NCBI GenBank assembly: GCA_017165825.1 | Contig: CM029376.1 | Span: 16,737,342 to 16,801,341, forward strand | Reading direction: 5' to 3' | Source: Hepsetus odoe | Taxonomy: Eukaryota > Chordata > Actinopteri > Characiformes > Hepsetidae | DNA: 64,000 bases | Part shown: positions 1-14,800 of the stretch, one piece after another | Numbering within the stretch: position 1 is the stretch's first letter | Layout: every line of letters begins with the position of its first letter | Notes under the pieces: model-generated | What the model was told of the DNA's origin: nothing | Seen by the model: only the letters and a program-made list of their open reading frames with translations | The model's database searches: none | Program-made: the position numbers and the translations under genes

Positions 1-50
<50 letters not shown>
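1..50 (+). repeat. (CT)n microsatellite
   Basis: Uninterrupted CT dinucleotides running off the left edge of the window. Confidence 0.95.
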
Positions 51-54
<4 letters not shown>

Positions 55-1186
55 TATTTTTCTCTCTCTTCCATCTAGCAGCAGCTCCCAGGGTGGCATG
101 TTTGGGTTTCAGAAGTTGCAAGTGCTCCTCTCTGTTACTTAAAAGAGAACAGACTTTTCACAGGAGTTGGATTGTTGCCATAGTTGTGCCACTCCATGGC
201 AACAGTTGTGCACTCTGTTGCTTTTTCTCCCTCCTCTTTTCTCAGCCTTGTTTCCTCTGGGGGTGACCCTTTTTGTTTAAGTGGCTTTATGGACTATGAC
301 CTCACACACACATAGTCTCCATTGTTTAATTATTCCGCTGGCGGGCGGGCAGGACCCTGCCGGATTCTGCAACGAGTTCGGCCTCAGTGAGCAAACTCAG
401 CCCGTGCAGGTGCCTGTTAGACCACTGTTCATCTGACCATGCTTTAAGCAGAGAGGAAGGTTAGGACAAACCATCAGTATTAAATGACACAAGAACAAGA
501 AGAGAGTTATTAGAAGTTTTATTAGGAATTACACTTATATACCATTTACATTTAGGTTATTTGTATGAAAAAGGTATAAATCTGCTTAATTAAATTCAGT
601 ACCCTTGTTTTGTGATAAAATGTAATATAAAATTATAAGTTTGATTGATAGATATTTTCAGTTTTTTATTCAAAAAGTAATGTAAAACTACTATACTATA
701 CTTTATACTTTACTATAAAATACCCATCTTTAAGACTTTAATTCATGAGTTAATTTAACATATATGTGCATACTTCCTTTCCTAGAGGATAAGAATCGGG
801 CTATTTCCTTCTTCCTTCATGGTTGTTGGTGTTTAAATAAGTGTTTGTGCCTTACTGCTATTAGAGGGGAATAGAAAGTGGAAATCTTCCTCTTTCAACA
901 CTCTCTCCACTTTGTTAATGAGTACACTTCTTCATGTTGTCCTGCTGTGAGCACTGGATCAGTGGTCTGGAACAGAGCCAGTAATGATATCTGATGTACT
1001 ACGCAGAGTACACACAAAATCAATGGTGAGTGTCATAGACCATAAGCCATTTATTCAAACACTGTGAAGCTTTCACAAAGGAATAATGCCACACCCAGCA
1101 TACAGGCAGGAGAAAAGCTAATATGAGCACACATTTTTGTGATATTTTACTGATGCCATTTTTTTTTTTTTTTTTTTTTTGTTTAG
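1..1186. other. Intronic DNA upstream of the first recognised sorbs2 exon
   Basis: Starts with a (CT)n microsatellite at 1-50. The rest is AT-rich unique-looking sequence with no open frame bounded by good splice sites. It probably lies inside a long 5' intron of sorbs2. A 23-base T run at about 1159-1180 is the polypyrimidine tract of the next acceptor. Confidence 0.5.
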
Positions 1187-1889
1187 GCACTGAAACTCCT
1201 TCAGCAGATTCAGGTAAGCTGGGCCTTAAAGAATCTATTGTGATTATATTACTTAAGCCTAAAAAGTTTGAGGAATCAGTCAGATTATCAAATAAATCAA
1301 AATACTTGTTTAACTGATGTATGATATATCATCTCTATAGACGACACAGTGTGCATTTTTTATGTATTTGCATATATATAGGGGGGCAGTGGTGGCCTAG
1401 TGGTTAGGGCGTTGGCCACATGATCGGAGGATCGGGGCTTTGAACCCCTTCCCAATAGGTTGCCCTGAGGTACCCTTGAGCAAGGTGCCGTCCCCGTCAC
1501 ACTCCTCCCTGCGATGGGCTGGCGACCTGTCCAGGGTGTGTCCCCCGTCCTTCGCCCTGTGTGAGCTGGGATGGACTCCAGCACTCCCCCGCAACCCCGC
1601 TTGGGACAAGCAACAGAAAATTAATGAATATGTATATATGTATAAAAAATAATTTTTTAACCCAATAAGCTAAATTGATCTTTTAAATCTGCTTAAGGGT
1701 TGGATTGTTAGAACAAAATTTCACTTTGTTTACATATTCTTTATGTTTGTGGGGGATGATCTAGATGTGTGGCGGCCCTTTGGCACTGGGGATGCCTTAA
1801 GAAATGGTGAAACAGCCACTTCCTCTTTGGCAGCCAAAGGATTCAGGAGTGTGAGACCCAACTTGCAAGATAAGAAATCTCCCACAACG
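1187..1889 (+). CDS. sorbs2: sorbs2 N-terminal exon pair
   Basis: Two small exons, 1187-1213 and 1765-1889, join in phase (G|AT makes Asp). The first follows a long T-tract and GTTTAG acceptor and ends CAG|gtaagc. The second starts after gatctag and ends ACG|gtaagt. The joined product runs through SADSDVWRPFG into [20 protein letters not shown], a signature I know from the N-terminal part of SORBS2. Exons further upstream, including the initiator Met, lie outside the window. Confidence 0.8.
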
Positions 1890-4800
1890 GTAAGTGCAGC
1901 TCTGTTTTCCTCCACTCACTCTCTTTGTCTCACTATTTCTACCTCAGGACGTTTTTCCTTCCACAGGAAGTGCTCATGGAAATGTAGTTGACAAGCATAA
2001 CTGAATTTAGCTGCCATGTTGGTCTGCAGCAACAAACAGAAACTAATCTGAATTTCACACAGAGGATAAATTTACAGTGCTGTTAATGACTGTTTTGCCC
2101 TGCGTCTCCCTCAGCCAACGGGGACAAGTTGACACAGTTGCCCTATGAGTGGTATATTGGAATCTTTTAATCAAAAAGATATATCATATAAATACTATGT
2201 TAGATATGTAAAAGTGAGATAAATATGCCAAAGAAGTCAGATAAAAAAGCTCACATGATGGTTCAAAGGATGGTTCATTATTGTGAAAGAAATGTATGAG
2301 TAATATTTTTAAAGTTAGCTCTCCCTTCAATGTCATAAGGAGATATGGAAACATATGGACTTCAGACAAGGAGAGCATGAACTCCATATGTTTAGCTCCT
2401 AATCCATGTTTCTGTGCTATCTTTTTTGTTACTTGTTTGCACATGTTGTCATGGCTGCACAGGGCCCAGCTCTGCAGAGCGATAACTCTCCACCCCATCT
2501 TGCCAACTTTAATTCAGGAGCAAATAGCCTCCCTAATTCTCATACACAGTGCCATCACGCTCCAGCGCTCAACACACGGAGCACATTTTCCAGAGAAAGC
2601 ATCTCATGGCAGCCCAGCCCCAGAGCCAAGACATCCTCTTATTCCAAGACCACTGACTATATAAAGCCTCTCAGCCATAGCAGTTACCCCAGTGTATACA
2701 CCAATGAAGTGCTCTCATCAGAAGAAGCTAGCATTCGATCATGGCTCTCATCGCCTAAATCACTCTGCCCAATAAGCCAGCCGAAGACACATATAGCTTC
2801 CTTGTCGATACACATTAATTGTCAACCTCAGACAGTAGCCAGATTTGTCCAAGCAGCATCTCTCAGACCCCCAGCTCCACCTAAAAGGATGGACCTCCTG
2901 GAATCCAGCACATTTTCTCGCCCTCCACTGCCCCCTGCAGCACAGCAAGTGGTACATGAATTTATATTTATAGTCTCCTTTCCATTATCATAATAACATC
3001 TTCACCATAATAGTGCTCCATGCCAGACTACTAATGTTTCTAAATTGTTTATATACAGTGCAGTCGTTTCTCAAGGTCAAAGTGAACTAGATTCATTGTA
3101 GTTAGTGTGTATTTCTCACTGAACTGAAAATGGCCTCACATTCACCTTTCCACATAACCAAAATGTACCATTTTAGTAAATAATGGTGTCAAAATTAAAG
3201 ATACCACATTGAAATACTCTAATTTGGCAGAATTTGCATGTTGTTTTTCATTGTCTGTTCCTGTATAACCAACATCATTATCTTAAATGAAGATCATCAT
3301 ATTTATTAGGGGTGTAACAACACATGCACGTATATTAATCCATCATGCATAGACCAAAACAGCTATAAAGAACACCTATCACACACATAAAATGGTGTAG
3401 ACAAAAGTACCATGCACAATTTATATGCACACTGTAATGAATACATCAATGTTTTGTTACATCCCTAGCTTTTAGTCCTTCACCTTCTTCACAGTGCCTG
3501 TAATTACAACCATCATTTCCATCATGTTATCAGTTTTTTCCATCGTTTCAACCCCTGAAGCTCACGTGCCACTCTCTTCTCTGTCATTCAGCGTGAGACT
3601 CCACTACTCTATCCTGGACCACCACCACCACCACCACCACCACCGTTACACTCCAATACTTACAGGCCCTGGATCTCCCATGACTACTTCTGCTCTAGGG
3701 CCTCTGACATCTATCCCCAGGCTCTTTCTCCTGAGCCTCTCTCCCCAGGCTTGGAAACACCATTGGGGCCAAGCCGCTGTTCCTCCCGTGCTCAAAGTGA
3801 GGCTTCCACAGTCGTGCTGGAAGAGCTGAAGGCATGTGGACTAGACCCAGAGGGAGGTTCTGTCACCCCCTCACCTACCCTCAGCCAGCTAAGCACTGTC
3901 ACTGAGGACATGGCTCTAAACGCCCCAGCAGTTAGCACCACTAATGTAACTATCCACCAGACGCTGGATACTATCAAGTCTTTCTTACTACCGTCTTTGT
4001 GAGATTCTCCATACTAGACCTCTCAACTTTCACCCACACTAGATGCCTCTTTTACACTTTTACTCTTCTTTTGTGTAACACTACTGTTTTTGTTTGTTGT
4101 TGGCCAGGCCATTCCTACCTGGCCGGCAACTGTTCTAAATGTTCTAAACGTTCAAAATTCCTTTTGTCTTCTGTGTCTTATACATCCTCATCCTTCTGCT
4201 GTTTAGTGTAGTCTCCTTTCATTTTTTCCCACACATCCCTTTGCCCTTTTTCCTTCGTTTCTCATTCTGTTTGATTGCTTGGTGCCCTCCCTCCATGCAC
4301 TACTCTTTCTTTCTCCCTATTCATCCTCTCATTCCGTCTTTTATATAGCATTCAAGGGCTTAATCCGCAGAAACCAACCACCCTGTGATTCACATTGACT
4401 GGTTTTATCGCCTCTGCCCTCTGGAATGTTTGTGTTTGGAACAATACTAATGACGCCTCTGCTCCAGACCTGCCTTTGCTTTCTGTTGGACACGCACAGG
4501 GTCTCCACTAACTCACTTATGCTTTTGCCTTCGAGTTTCCCTTGATCTCATAGTTTACTTCAGTGCTGGGATTCTCTAGGCAACATGTTTTCTTTGCAAA
4601 GAGATATTGAGTTCGGGTACAGAAGAAGACCATGATGTTGATGAGCCTCTCTGCTAACAATATACCACAAGCATGTCAGCTCTCACTTTATTATTCCTGC
4701 AGTTATGTCTTAGCACCTACTGCCTGTTCTTTTGGCTCAGTTGTTTTGCCAATTAGTTGTACTAAACTATGTTCTTTTTTTTCTTATTTAAATCCAGTAT

Positions 4801-5832
4801 TTCTTAAATCCTAAGCAACATGTTTCCTCCCCTTTACTACTACTAATGTCAACAGTCACTCTAATGGGTTCAATGTTTTCTCTCTCCTCTTCTGACTCAA
4901 TATCTGTTTTAATATTGCTGTACATAAAGTTTGTACTTTCAATGAAAATGCCTGTTTTTTTCTTTAATTTCTGTGTTGCTACTTAGGGGCAGATGACTGT
5001 TAATGGAAACATAGGTGTGGCTTCAAGTCTAAAGACTCACCATCAAAGACCCTTCTCCCCTTCCACATATCCCCCCCTTCCTGCACTCAGCCCAAGCCTC
5101 ACAGCCATGCAGCAGAGCCGAAGCACTGGTGAGTACAGGCTGTGAGTCTTACACTTGTCCAAAGTAGCCCGAAAATCTCCATCTCAATATGAATCTTTTT
5201 TGGCTAAGAAGAGCTGCATTCTTTTTAGAACACCAGTCAGAACACCAGAGTATGAATCCTAATCTGTAGTTTTGTATCACATTTGGTCCTGCTACTGTCT
5301 AAGATGGCTTAACTCCACTCTTCCGTCTAAATTACTTATCAGCTGTTGGTGTCTTCCTGGACAAATCTGGGCAGGCAGCTTTATGCTTTGGCTGTGTTGT
5401 GGTCTTGAATGTTGCACTAAAGAGATACGGTAGCCAGCCTCATGTGTCTCAGATGAATTATGTTGGGTCTACAGTTGGAAAAAGCAACAAGTGGGGGGAA
5501 AAGAGATCATTTGACAGAAACTGGCAGAATTTTTCCTATTGCTCTTCAACTACATTAAAGCCACATTGATAGCCACATAAAAATGTTGATTAATTCAGGA
5601 TAATTAAGTAGTAAGTAATTACTTCTTTTTAGAGTAGAGTAGAGTAGAGTAGAGTGATCTTTTATTATCCCACGAATGGGAAATTTGGGCGTTACAGGGC
5701 TCTTATAAAAGTGACAGGTGTACAGAAGAAGAAAAGAAAAGATATATAAAAAAATATAAAGATATAGAGAAAGAGGAACAAGTACAGGAGAAAAAGTAGA
5801 GGAGCTATAAATAAATAAACAATAAATTATAA

Positions 5833-5893
<61 letters not shown>

Positions 5894-8800
5894 ATATCTA
5901 TCTTTCCATATATACATATATATATCCATATATATATACATATACATATCTACAAGAGTAATAATACACGGTAATAAATAAGTTTTGAATAAATTATAAA
6001 TATAAGTAAACAAGTAGCAAAAAATATAAATATAATTATATATAGCAAAAAAAAAAAGCAAAAAATTAGTTTAATTTAAATTGGCCAAATAGATTAAAAG
6101 AAAAAGCCCAACAGATTCAGGCACACAGCAGTTGTGAATATTTTACCCCTCACGTGCCTTGATAAGTCACTGATTATGTGACATGCCAAGCTCTAATGCA
6201 GCTCTGAGTGTGAACATTTTGCCCCGGTTCATATAATGCAATACTTTCCAGACGTGATGCTGCCTCATTCAGGTCTGGCTGCTCTGCTCTGCCTCAGCGT
6301 TCATGATCTCTTTAATCCTAAACAGCAAGTGACGAAGATTAAATGTGTGCCTGAGCATTTGGGGGCAGGGTAGGGACTTGGGCGCTGGTATTAATGCATC
6401 TTTTGTCTCTGAAAAGTTTTTTTTGGGTTGTTTGCTTGCTTGTGGTGAGGGAGTTTCTTTTGTGTACCTGTTATTCAGCTAGAGCAGCAAATCTGCTACT
6501 GCTAATCTGTTCACTTCATCTGCTCTGTTGCAGGATCCCATAACATGTTCTGTTTTTTCAATGATACGAGTGCTTAGAAAGTTATGAATAGAATTCTTGC
6601 GTACTCCAACTTCCCAACTTCATCCAGTTGCTTTCCCTCCAGCTGCTGAGTCCAGCAATCCAATATATGTCAATGTGGGTTCAGTGACTTCTGCTCATGC
6701 TCCAGAAGATGAAAGAAGAGGTACAGTGGGCAGAGCTCCCCACTACTCTGGCATTGGTCCTGTGGATGAGTCAGGCATCCCCATTGCCATCCGAACTGTA
6801 AGTGCACATTGTTTGTATGTTTATGTGCTTTGTTTTATGCATTGCATTTTGAACAAAAAATATACGTGTAAAGACAAATAATGGAAAGGAACACGCTTTG
6901 ATATTTAGACCAACCTTGTTAAATTTTATATTTAATGTAGTCTGAAAGGATGTGATAATAGTGCTACCGTTTTTTACAGGAGTCATGTTAACTTAGTTAT
7001 GTTTACTACAAAAACATTAACCTCAATCTTGTTTTAATGCTTTGATAATAGCTTGTTCCAGATGTTCTTTTGTGGGAATTGGTTGTATTGGTCGTATGGC
7101 TTTAAAGTGTCTGTGCTTGTGGTAATTCTATAATTAATAGGCAATCAATCTCCTACCCTGTGGGACTAGCTGTTTGGCTGCAGCAGTAAATTGCATTTTC
7201 TCACACTGAGTTTTATTTAGCCTTGGGAGAGGAGGAGGCCTGCTGAGGTCAGCATCATTGACAGCAGCCAGACAACAGTGCTGTATCTCTCTGCTCAAAG
7301 GAGCAATAGAGATGTCAGCATTTTCATCATAAACTTCTTTTATTAGCAGGCACTAAAACACAAAGCTGAAGTGCAATCTGCAATTAATGTATTGTTTACC
7401 ATTGCTGGTCTCAGAAGCAGATGTTTTGTTTGTTATTAGACTGTGGACAGGCCAAAAGACTGGTACAAGACTATGTTCAAGCAGATTCATGTGGTGCCTA
7501 AACCAGGTAAGACAAAACATTTTATCTCTTGCATGATTATTTGTGTTATTTGCATGCAGCCCAATGAAACTAGTCAAATAGATCCATATTCATCATATAG
7601 CGTATGTTCATTCTGGTATATTTGATGTGATGTGTGTGTTGTATTATCATACAATAGCCATTTTAAACTCATTTCAATGTCCATCTCTTTTTTGTTAATT
7701 AAGCATCATAGCCGGCACAACTGCTCATTATATCTTCAGAGTAATCCTGTACATGAAAGCCATCTGCTCTTGCAAAGTGATTTTGCTCACTACGGGCACA
7801 TTTGCTATCTGCAGAGAGAAGAGTTGACAAGCTTCTAAAAAGGAGCGACAATAAAAGAGCTTTATTCAGCAGACCGTGGATTAGTGCTGCATCACTGCTG
7901 AAACCTGCCCATATAGCCCCAGTAGTATCAGTCAGATTGTTGCTCTGGGGACAACAGGGGTGGAGCAAAAAGAACACTGGGCAGAAATGGCACCAGAACT
8001 CCCCCTCTGACTGATTAGGCTTTTTCAATTGTTTTGTCATTTTCTGATGGCAGATTAGACCATTTGGATCATTGACTGACACCTCAGTTTGGTTGCCTGC
8101 AGTAGGATTTGTGTAACCTTGCCTGCAATCTATTTCCACAGAGGTTGAACGATCTGTTTCCCGTAATGCCACTTATACTGCTACAAATATTGGTATGTAT
8201 CTTGATCAAGTAGGATTCAATATGTGGTTATAGGCTTAATCAAACACCAGGCTGTCCACAGAGCCTTGACAATTCTCGTCCCTGGTTTGTTTTCTATTTT
8301 TCAGACACACATGCCCCAGCTAATACCCTCCAAGCACATCCTGCACCCAAGAGCAGTACATACAGACCCATTACCAAGAGCATCTCTGACAACGGCACAT
8401 GTGGCTTCAGAGCTCCCACCTCCTCTCCCCTGCCATCCTCATCATCAGCTCAGCCCAGATCACATGACCGGGACAATCGCCAAGGAAGCAGCAGCACACC
8501 CAACATGTGAGCTCCACGATATTTACTGCTGAAAAACATGAGGTGGATTTGTCTGAAATAATATAACGGCATTTTCGGGATCACTGGATTTACTGCACTG
8601 CAGACAGATTATTATATAATTGTCATTTAACCAAGTTTGTACTAAGGATATTCACCTTCAGACTGCTCAGGGGGACAAGGTGTAGAGGCTTTCTCACCAG
8701 CCAAGGACCTATGCCCAGGACATCCTACAAAATTGCAGCTATAATTTAATATTATGTAATGATTTTATTGCTTATCTCATGTGTTTAGGAATGAATGGGA

Positions 8801-11800
8801 TCCTCCAGATAGAAAAGTGGACACTCGCAAGTACAGAGCAGAACCCAGGAGTATTTTTGACTATGAGCCGGGGAAATCTTCCATTCTAGAGCAGGAGAGA
8901 GTGGTAAGTCCATTCTGCATTATTTTATTAGAGGTGCTTTTGCAAGAGCTGATATTTTAGTGATTTCCTAGCGTGACCACTTAGTTAAATCTTACATTTC
9001 TCCACAGATCCCTAGCACTGCAGCTCCACTGTGTGATATGTAGATCCCATTTTAACCTGTTGTGTTCATGCATCCTGAGTATTTTGAATATACCAGGGAA
9101 GGATTAAACCACTTAGAATTAAATGCACACAAGCCACTTAAACCACTTTGAGAGGTGATCTTTATTAAAGCATTGAAGCCCCACTCTGCACATCCACTTT
9201 TCTGCACATGGGGTAGAGAACTGACCTTCTCGTAGCTTTTTTATGAGATGATTTACATTTTACGTGCCAAATTACAATCAGACACGAATCTGTTTAGCTG
9301 AAGACACATTAGACTAACAAGCATAATGTTATGGATAAATATAATCAGAATTTAATCTGAAAGCATGTGTTAAATGCTTATTAGATAAAATCAGAATGTG
9401 TCACCAGGGGGGATCACTTAAAAATAAAAGTTAATGGCTAAGCTATCATTTGTTTCTGTATAAACAGCAGTCACACCTGCATATGCCCACATTATTTTTG
9501 AAAACCAAACTTATTTACATTTATGATTTAGCACAATGTTTTATTTTATCATAGGCTGAAATTTTGTTTCACAGAGTTCAGTTTAGGGTCATGCAAATTT
9601 GCATATCCTATCTGATCAATAGGGCCACTGCTTGGACCGCTCAAATCCTGCCATATAGCAGCCCTGAATATTCAAAATAAGGGACTAAGCAATTTTAAGA
9701 TTTGTTTCTCACTGACTTTAAATAAACATAATCAGTTGTGGGGCTTTTAGTATTTTATTGTTGTGGTGTTACTGTTTATAATGAACAAGTTTTTTAAGTC
9801 AACCACACATAAGTAATTGTACGGCCTAATAAAGTGACTTGTCTATACAATTTATATCAATGTGCAGGACTATACTTTCTGCTCTACATACTTACATTAT
9901 ATAATTATGTTCTTCAGATGGGTTGGTGAGCTGTTTAAGGTGTTTCTCTGTCTCTCCTTATGCTCCAGCCCCCCCTGGGACCCTAGTTAGAATAAGGAGC
10001 TAGAATAATAGAAGGATGGATAATTTCAGTCATGTGAAAAAATTAGGACAACCTATGAAAGCCTGTGTGTTTGTGTGTTGTTTTTTTTTGTTTGTTTTGT
10101 TTTTTTTACAATTTTAACAATCCTGGGAGATTCACGTAATATAACTGAAATGTGATTTCTGGTGAGGAATGAATTAGAACACCCCCACCTTTTTTCCAAT
10201 TAAAATGGCTGAAATCGCACACAGGTGTAGCCCATCAGGTGCACATGATTAGAACATCATTACTCAACATATTGAAGGATGTTTGCCCTAATGTGGTGGT
10301 GGTCTAGTGGTAGCGTACTTGCCTATGGATCTATGGCCCAGGCAGTCCCAGGTTCAAATCCCACCTCAAGCTACATTTACATTTACAGCATTTAGCAGAT
10401 GCTCTTATCCAGAGTGACTTCCATGTCCTGATTACAGGGACAGTCCCCCTGGAGCAATTCAGGGTTAAGGGTCTTGCTCAGGGACCCAGTGGTGGTAGTG
10501 CTAGAGGTGGGATTCAAACCTGAGACCTCTTGAGCCATAGGTCCATAGGCAAGTATCCTACCACTAGACTGTAATTAGGAAATGGAAGTCGCTCTGGGTA
10601 AGAGTCTGCTAATAAAGAACTGAATATTTAATGGGTTGTCCTAATTTTTTCACATGGTGTATATCCACTTTTGTTTGCCAATATTCCAAACCAGCTCATG
10701 CCTGTTTCACCAGGTGTACACACTGCAAAGGCCTAATGTGTCTACAGCTTTAAACATACGTTTGCATCATATGATAAACTAAATCTCAATACTTTTTTTT
10801 TACTTGATATGTTAAATGATACTCCAAAAAACAATGTTTCACTTGGGTAATGGTAGAATTATAATGTAAGATGTTAATTGTGATGTTGAAGTTGGTTATT
10901 CTCACAAGTAGGAGTACACACTGTTATCAGTAATTATAGTGGCCTGCTGGTAGGAGAATATAACAGTGTGCCACTGCACTCTACTGGATTAGAAAAGACA
11001 TTGCCGTTCACTTGCCCAAGATCCTATTTTTGTTGTTTTATTTAGGAACTTGTAGAAGTAATGTGGTAGACGCAGAATCTTCACAAATTCTTTCCGATCA
11101 AAGCCATTTCTCATTTAGACACCTGCAATGCTGTGACCATAACTACTCCCTTTCATTCCTGCCTTCCATCACATACCTCTCTCCTGATCCCTGCAAACCA
11201 GAAGAGTAACTTAGATCCAGATGAGCTAGATTTAGAGAATGAGCCCTGGTATAAGTTCTTTGCTGAGCTGGAGTTTGGACGGCCGGTAAGTGAGGCGCAG
11301 TTTGAGTGTTTCGTGCTGCTAGCATGTTACTTGTGGTTGGTGTGGTGTTTGTTAGTTTAGAAGGCCACAATAGCTGCTTTGGTAGGAATGAGCAGAATTA
11401 CCTTGAGCAGGTTGGTAAAATATGTAAAGAGAAGATCTTGTTTCAGAAATCAATCTGCTCCCTCCTTCCAGCATTTGGCTTTGTGCGTTGTGTAATTGGG
11501 TGTCTTGTGTTCTTCACATACTTAACTCTGCAGCTTAAGAGGCAGGTTTGATTTGAATTGCACTTGCATGATAACCAACTTTGGCATAAGGTATTGTAAT
11601 TAGGGATGCTCTTATACTGAATTGGTGGGCTGATAACAATACCTGACAATTACCATGTTGTTGTATCATAGCTGTCGGAACAATTTCCAAAAAAGTAAGT
11701 TCACTGTGAAATCCAAAAACATGTTAATACGTGAATGAATAAAACTAGATTTATTAGGCAATCAGACACCCATTCAAAACAGCAAAAGACTGGAGATACA

Positions 11801-14800
11801 AAGATTGGTTCTGACAGCAATGAAATAATTCTATAGCTGCTAAAATTCTTACAAGGATTTAGTGTATTGCAAATTAAAACTCATGGCACATTCATTTGGA
11901 CGTAGTCTGTTGTACTAGCGGCAGTTTGAAAAGTAACTGGCTTCAAACTACTTTATGGAAACTAGCTTTCACTCTCATAAATTGGTTGCGTTGTATGATA
12001 TTGAGGGATAAAATGTCATACTAATTTGATTAAATTATAAGCTTCAACTCTTCAGTGGATAGTGCGGCACTGACGGATGTTATCATAAATGATATATTCC
12101 TCTTGCTTATTATATTATTTGTAATCATTATACTACACTGGAAAGAAAATCATTAGTTAATGTTACGTCTCTATAGTCACCATAAACTGTGAAGTATTCT
12201 TAAAACTACTGGGTTTTAATCTTGATTCTCCCCCGATACCTTAACTAGGGGCACGACTTGGTTATTAAAAAAGCTAGATAGGCCTATTATGATGAATTTG
12301 AGAGTGAAGTATCTATAAAACCCCAGTTCGAGTGATATCTCATTAGCATTAAAATAGAGATCTATTATACAGAGAGCAGCTGTGCAGAGAGTTTGAGCAG
12401 ACTGACAGATGTAAGCAGACTGACTGATTTAGACGAGAACAAACTGGCCTGAAGCATTCAAGGAGGCACAGCTGAGCTTTTAAAAAAAATGAATGGACAT
12501 TTAATTACAAATTCAAAAACAATGCAGAAGTGCTATTTTGAAAGTCACAACAATCATGTCTCTGTTGTCAGTAGTAGACAATGAAGTGTGCAGCCTTAAT
12601 TGTAAGTCTATAAAAGTTGCCAGGACCAACGGTAGGCAATGTGCAGCATGGTACTAGATGTATGCTGGTATAAAGTGGCATGTCCTCTGATTCTGCTTCT
12701 GCAGTCAACTTCATCCTTTTTCTCCCATCATCTCTGACTCTGCCATCTCCTCTCCCCTCCTGCTATCTCTTCCTTCACTGGGTCAAGCCACCTAAAAAGC
12801 ACCTGGATTACAATCCAGAGAGCGCTCTCCGAATCCACCATGAGGTAATCAGTGAGTGTGGGGGGGTGAATGGGTGTGTAAGTGACTGAAAAGAATGAGG
12901 TCATTGTTTGAACAAGCATAGCCAAGTGGATGAAGGCAAGACAGTGAGAAAAAGTGACGCTGTAGTAAGATGTTTCCAAAAGATTTCTTTCCCATCTCTT
13001 CTTCACCACTCCCCACATCTTTCACAATTAACTAATTGTTTATATATATAAAAATGGCTATTGTATTCAGTATGTTAACCCCACTACTTCTTCTGTTTGG
13101 TGCTTCTGAGCTGCCGGTCCTTCCAGTCAATGTAGTTGTGGCAAGCCAGGGAATCTAAAATATCAAATGACATATTCAGTTTCACTTTGTTTTTTGTTTT
13201 TTTTTTTCTGTGTGAGTAAAATTAGCCTGCTGACATCCTTGACAGATAGCTATAGTGAGTGGACATTGGTCCAGTCCGCAACATTTATTAGGAAGGTTGT
13301 TTCAGAGTCTATTTAATAAACATTGCTCTACAGCACAATGCTGGTCAGAAATGATGTTCTCAGTTTAGACCTTTCTCCATACTGAATGTTAAAAAACAAC
13401 GTTGAGCTTATTGTTACAAGTCATTGGCTAGCGGGGCATGCAGCTCTATTGTTGGAAGAGATGGTGGGCGGTCACAATTGAGTTATGTTTGGACAACCCC
13501 TATAAAACCATACAGAGTGCTGCTCAAAATTGTCACTGGACTTTTGCAGCCCAATTAAGAGCTTGCTTGCGAGGTAGCTGTCACTTAGACCTGTATTTAT
13601 GTTTACTAACCACAAATGTGTCACAGCGAGCCGACATTTCTGGCAGCACATAGAGGCTACTTTTAAAAGCTGTTAAAAAAAATGAGGTGGGCGTCTCCTA
13701 TGGCCCAGAGGACTATTCCAGATGAGCCTCTGGAGGGCTTCAGTAGAAGGAAAAATGATTATCTACTTTAGCCAAGCGTACAAGGAGTTCCCTGCCTTGT
13801 TTGACATTGAAATGCTCGTAAGTGACCCTTTGCATCCAGCTGCTCTGGGAGAGGCTAAGCTTTTTTTTTTTTTTTTTTCCTAAAGGAGAGCTTCCTATGT
13901 CAATTCTGCTAGACAAAGAATTTTAGACATCTTTTTTTGGATTCACTTCTTCTTGGCCTGGGAATGAGTACACTTCCCAATTAAAGGAATCACCCTCATT
14001 TTTATTTTATATTTTCAGACCTCATTTTATCAGCCGTCTGCAGACAAAAGCCTCGAACGGCCCTTGAGGTAAGCCACTTTACTCTGTATAAGAGATTTTT
14101 GTATAAGAGAAACTATTAGCTTTATAATCTCAGCCAAGATAATTAGATTTTTCTTAATTAGTGAGAAATAGTTTTTCGTGCCTGCGTTACTGTCAGTCCA
14201 GATATAAGCACAGCCTCATCCTTGTCTGCCCACCTTGTAGCATAATGCCTTCACCAGGGTGAGGAATGTAAGACCCTGTAAGCCATGTTGGCCAGCCCAG
14301 CTTGTTCTAAGCTCTAAAAAAATAGCTGTAAGATGTGATTGCTATGTGGTTACTATTTGATATTCTTGGGGATGTTTGGGGATGTTGTGCATATGCAAAA
14401 AGGCATGTTTTATTATTATTTTTTTTTAACCTGAGCTCCTCTTATGAGTTACAGTAATTTTAAGAATATCTTTTCTGATTGTCTGCACTGAAAACCTCTT
14501 TATAACATGAGTTCAGTATGACTGAACTGCTATACTGCAGAGGCACACTGAGGTTGGATTGTATCCTCCTTGTTAGGAAAGTAACCAAAAAGCATCCCCT
14601 TTGTTAACATGCCTTTCTCATATCCAGATACAGAAAGCATGCACATTATAATCTGCCTGACTGACTGGAAAACCTCCCCTGAAAAAAAAAAAAAACACCA
14701 AAAAACAGAAAAAAAAACAAATGGCCTACTTTGCTAAAATGTTATTTGGCTACAGATTAAAACAAGAAGAGTTCCTTCCATTTCAGTAGTTTTTACAAAG

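Noticed and set aside
3600..3700. Poly-His frame over the CAC repeat
   Set aside because: The adjacent frame gives polyproline, is open for 136 codons after an acceptor and fits a proline-rich SORBS linker.
10290..10400. tRNA gene suggested by A- and B-box-like sequence
   Set aside because: No full cloverleaf; attached to a SINE body and repeated elsewhere in the window.
13772..13817. Exon-like 46-nt stretch encoding [15 protein letters not shown] with ctttag and gtaagt borders
   Set aside because: Flanking sorbs2 exons are phase 0 on both sides and 46 nt breaks the frame; the readable frame needs an entry phase that no neighbour supplies.
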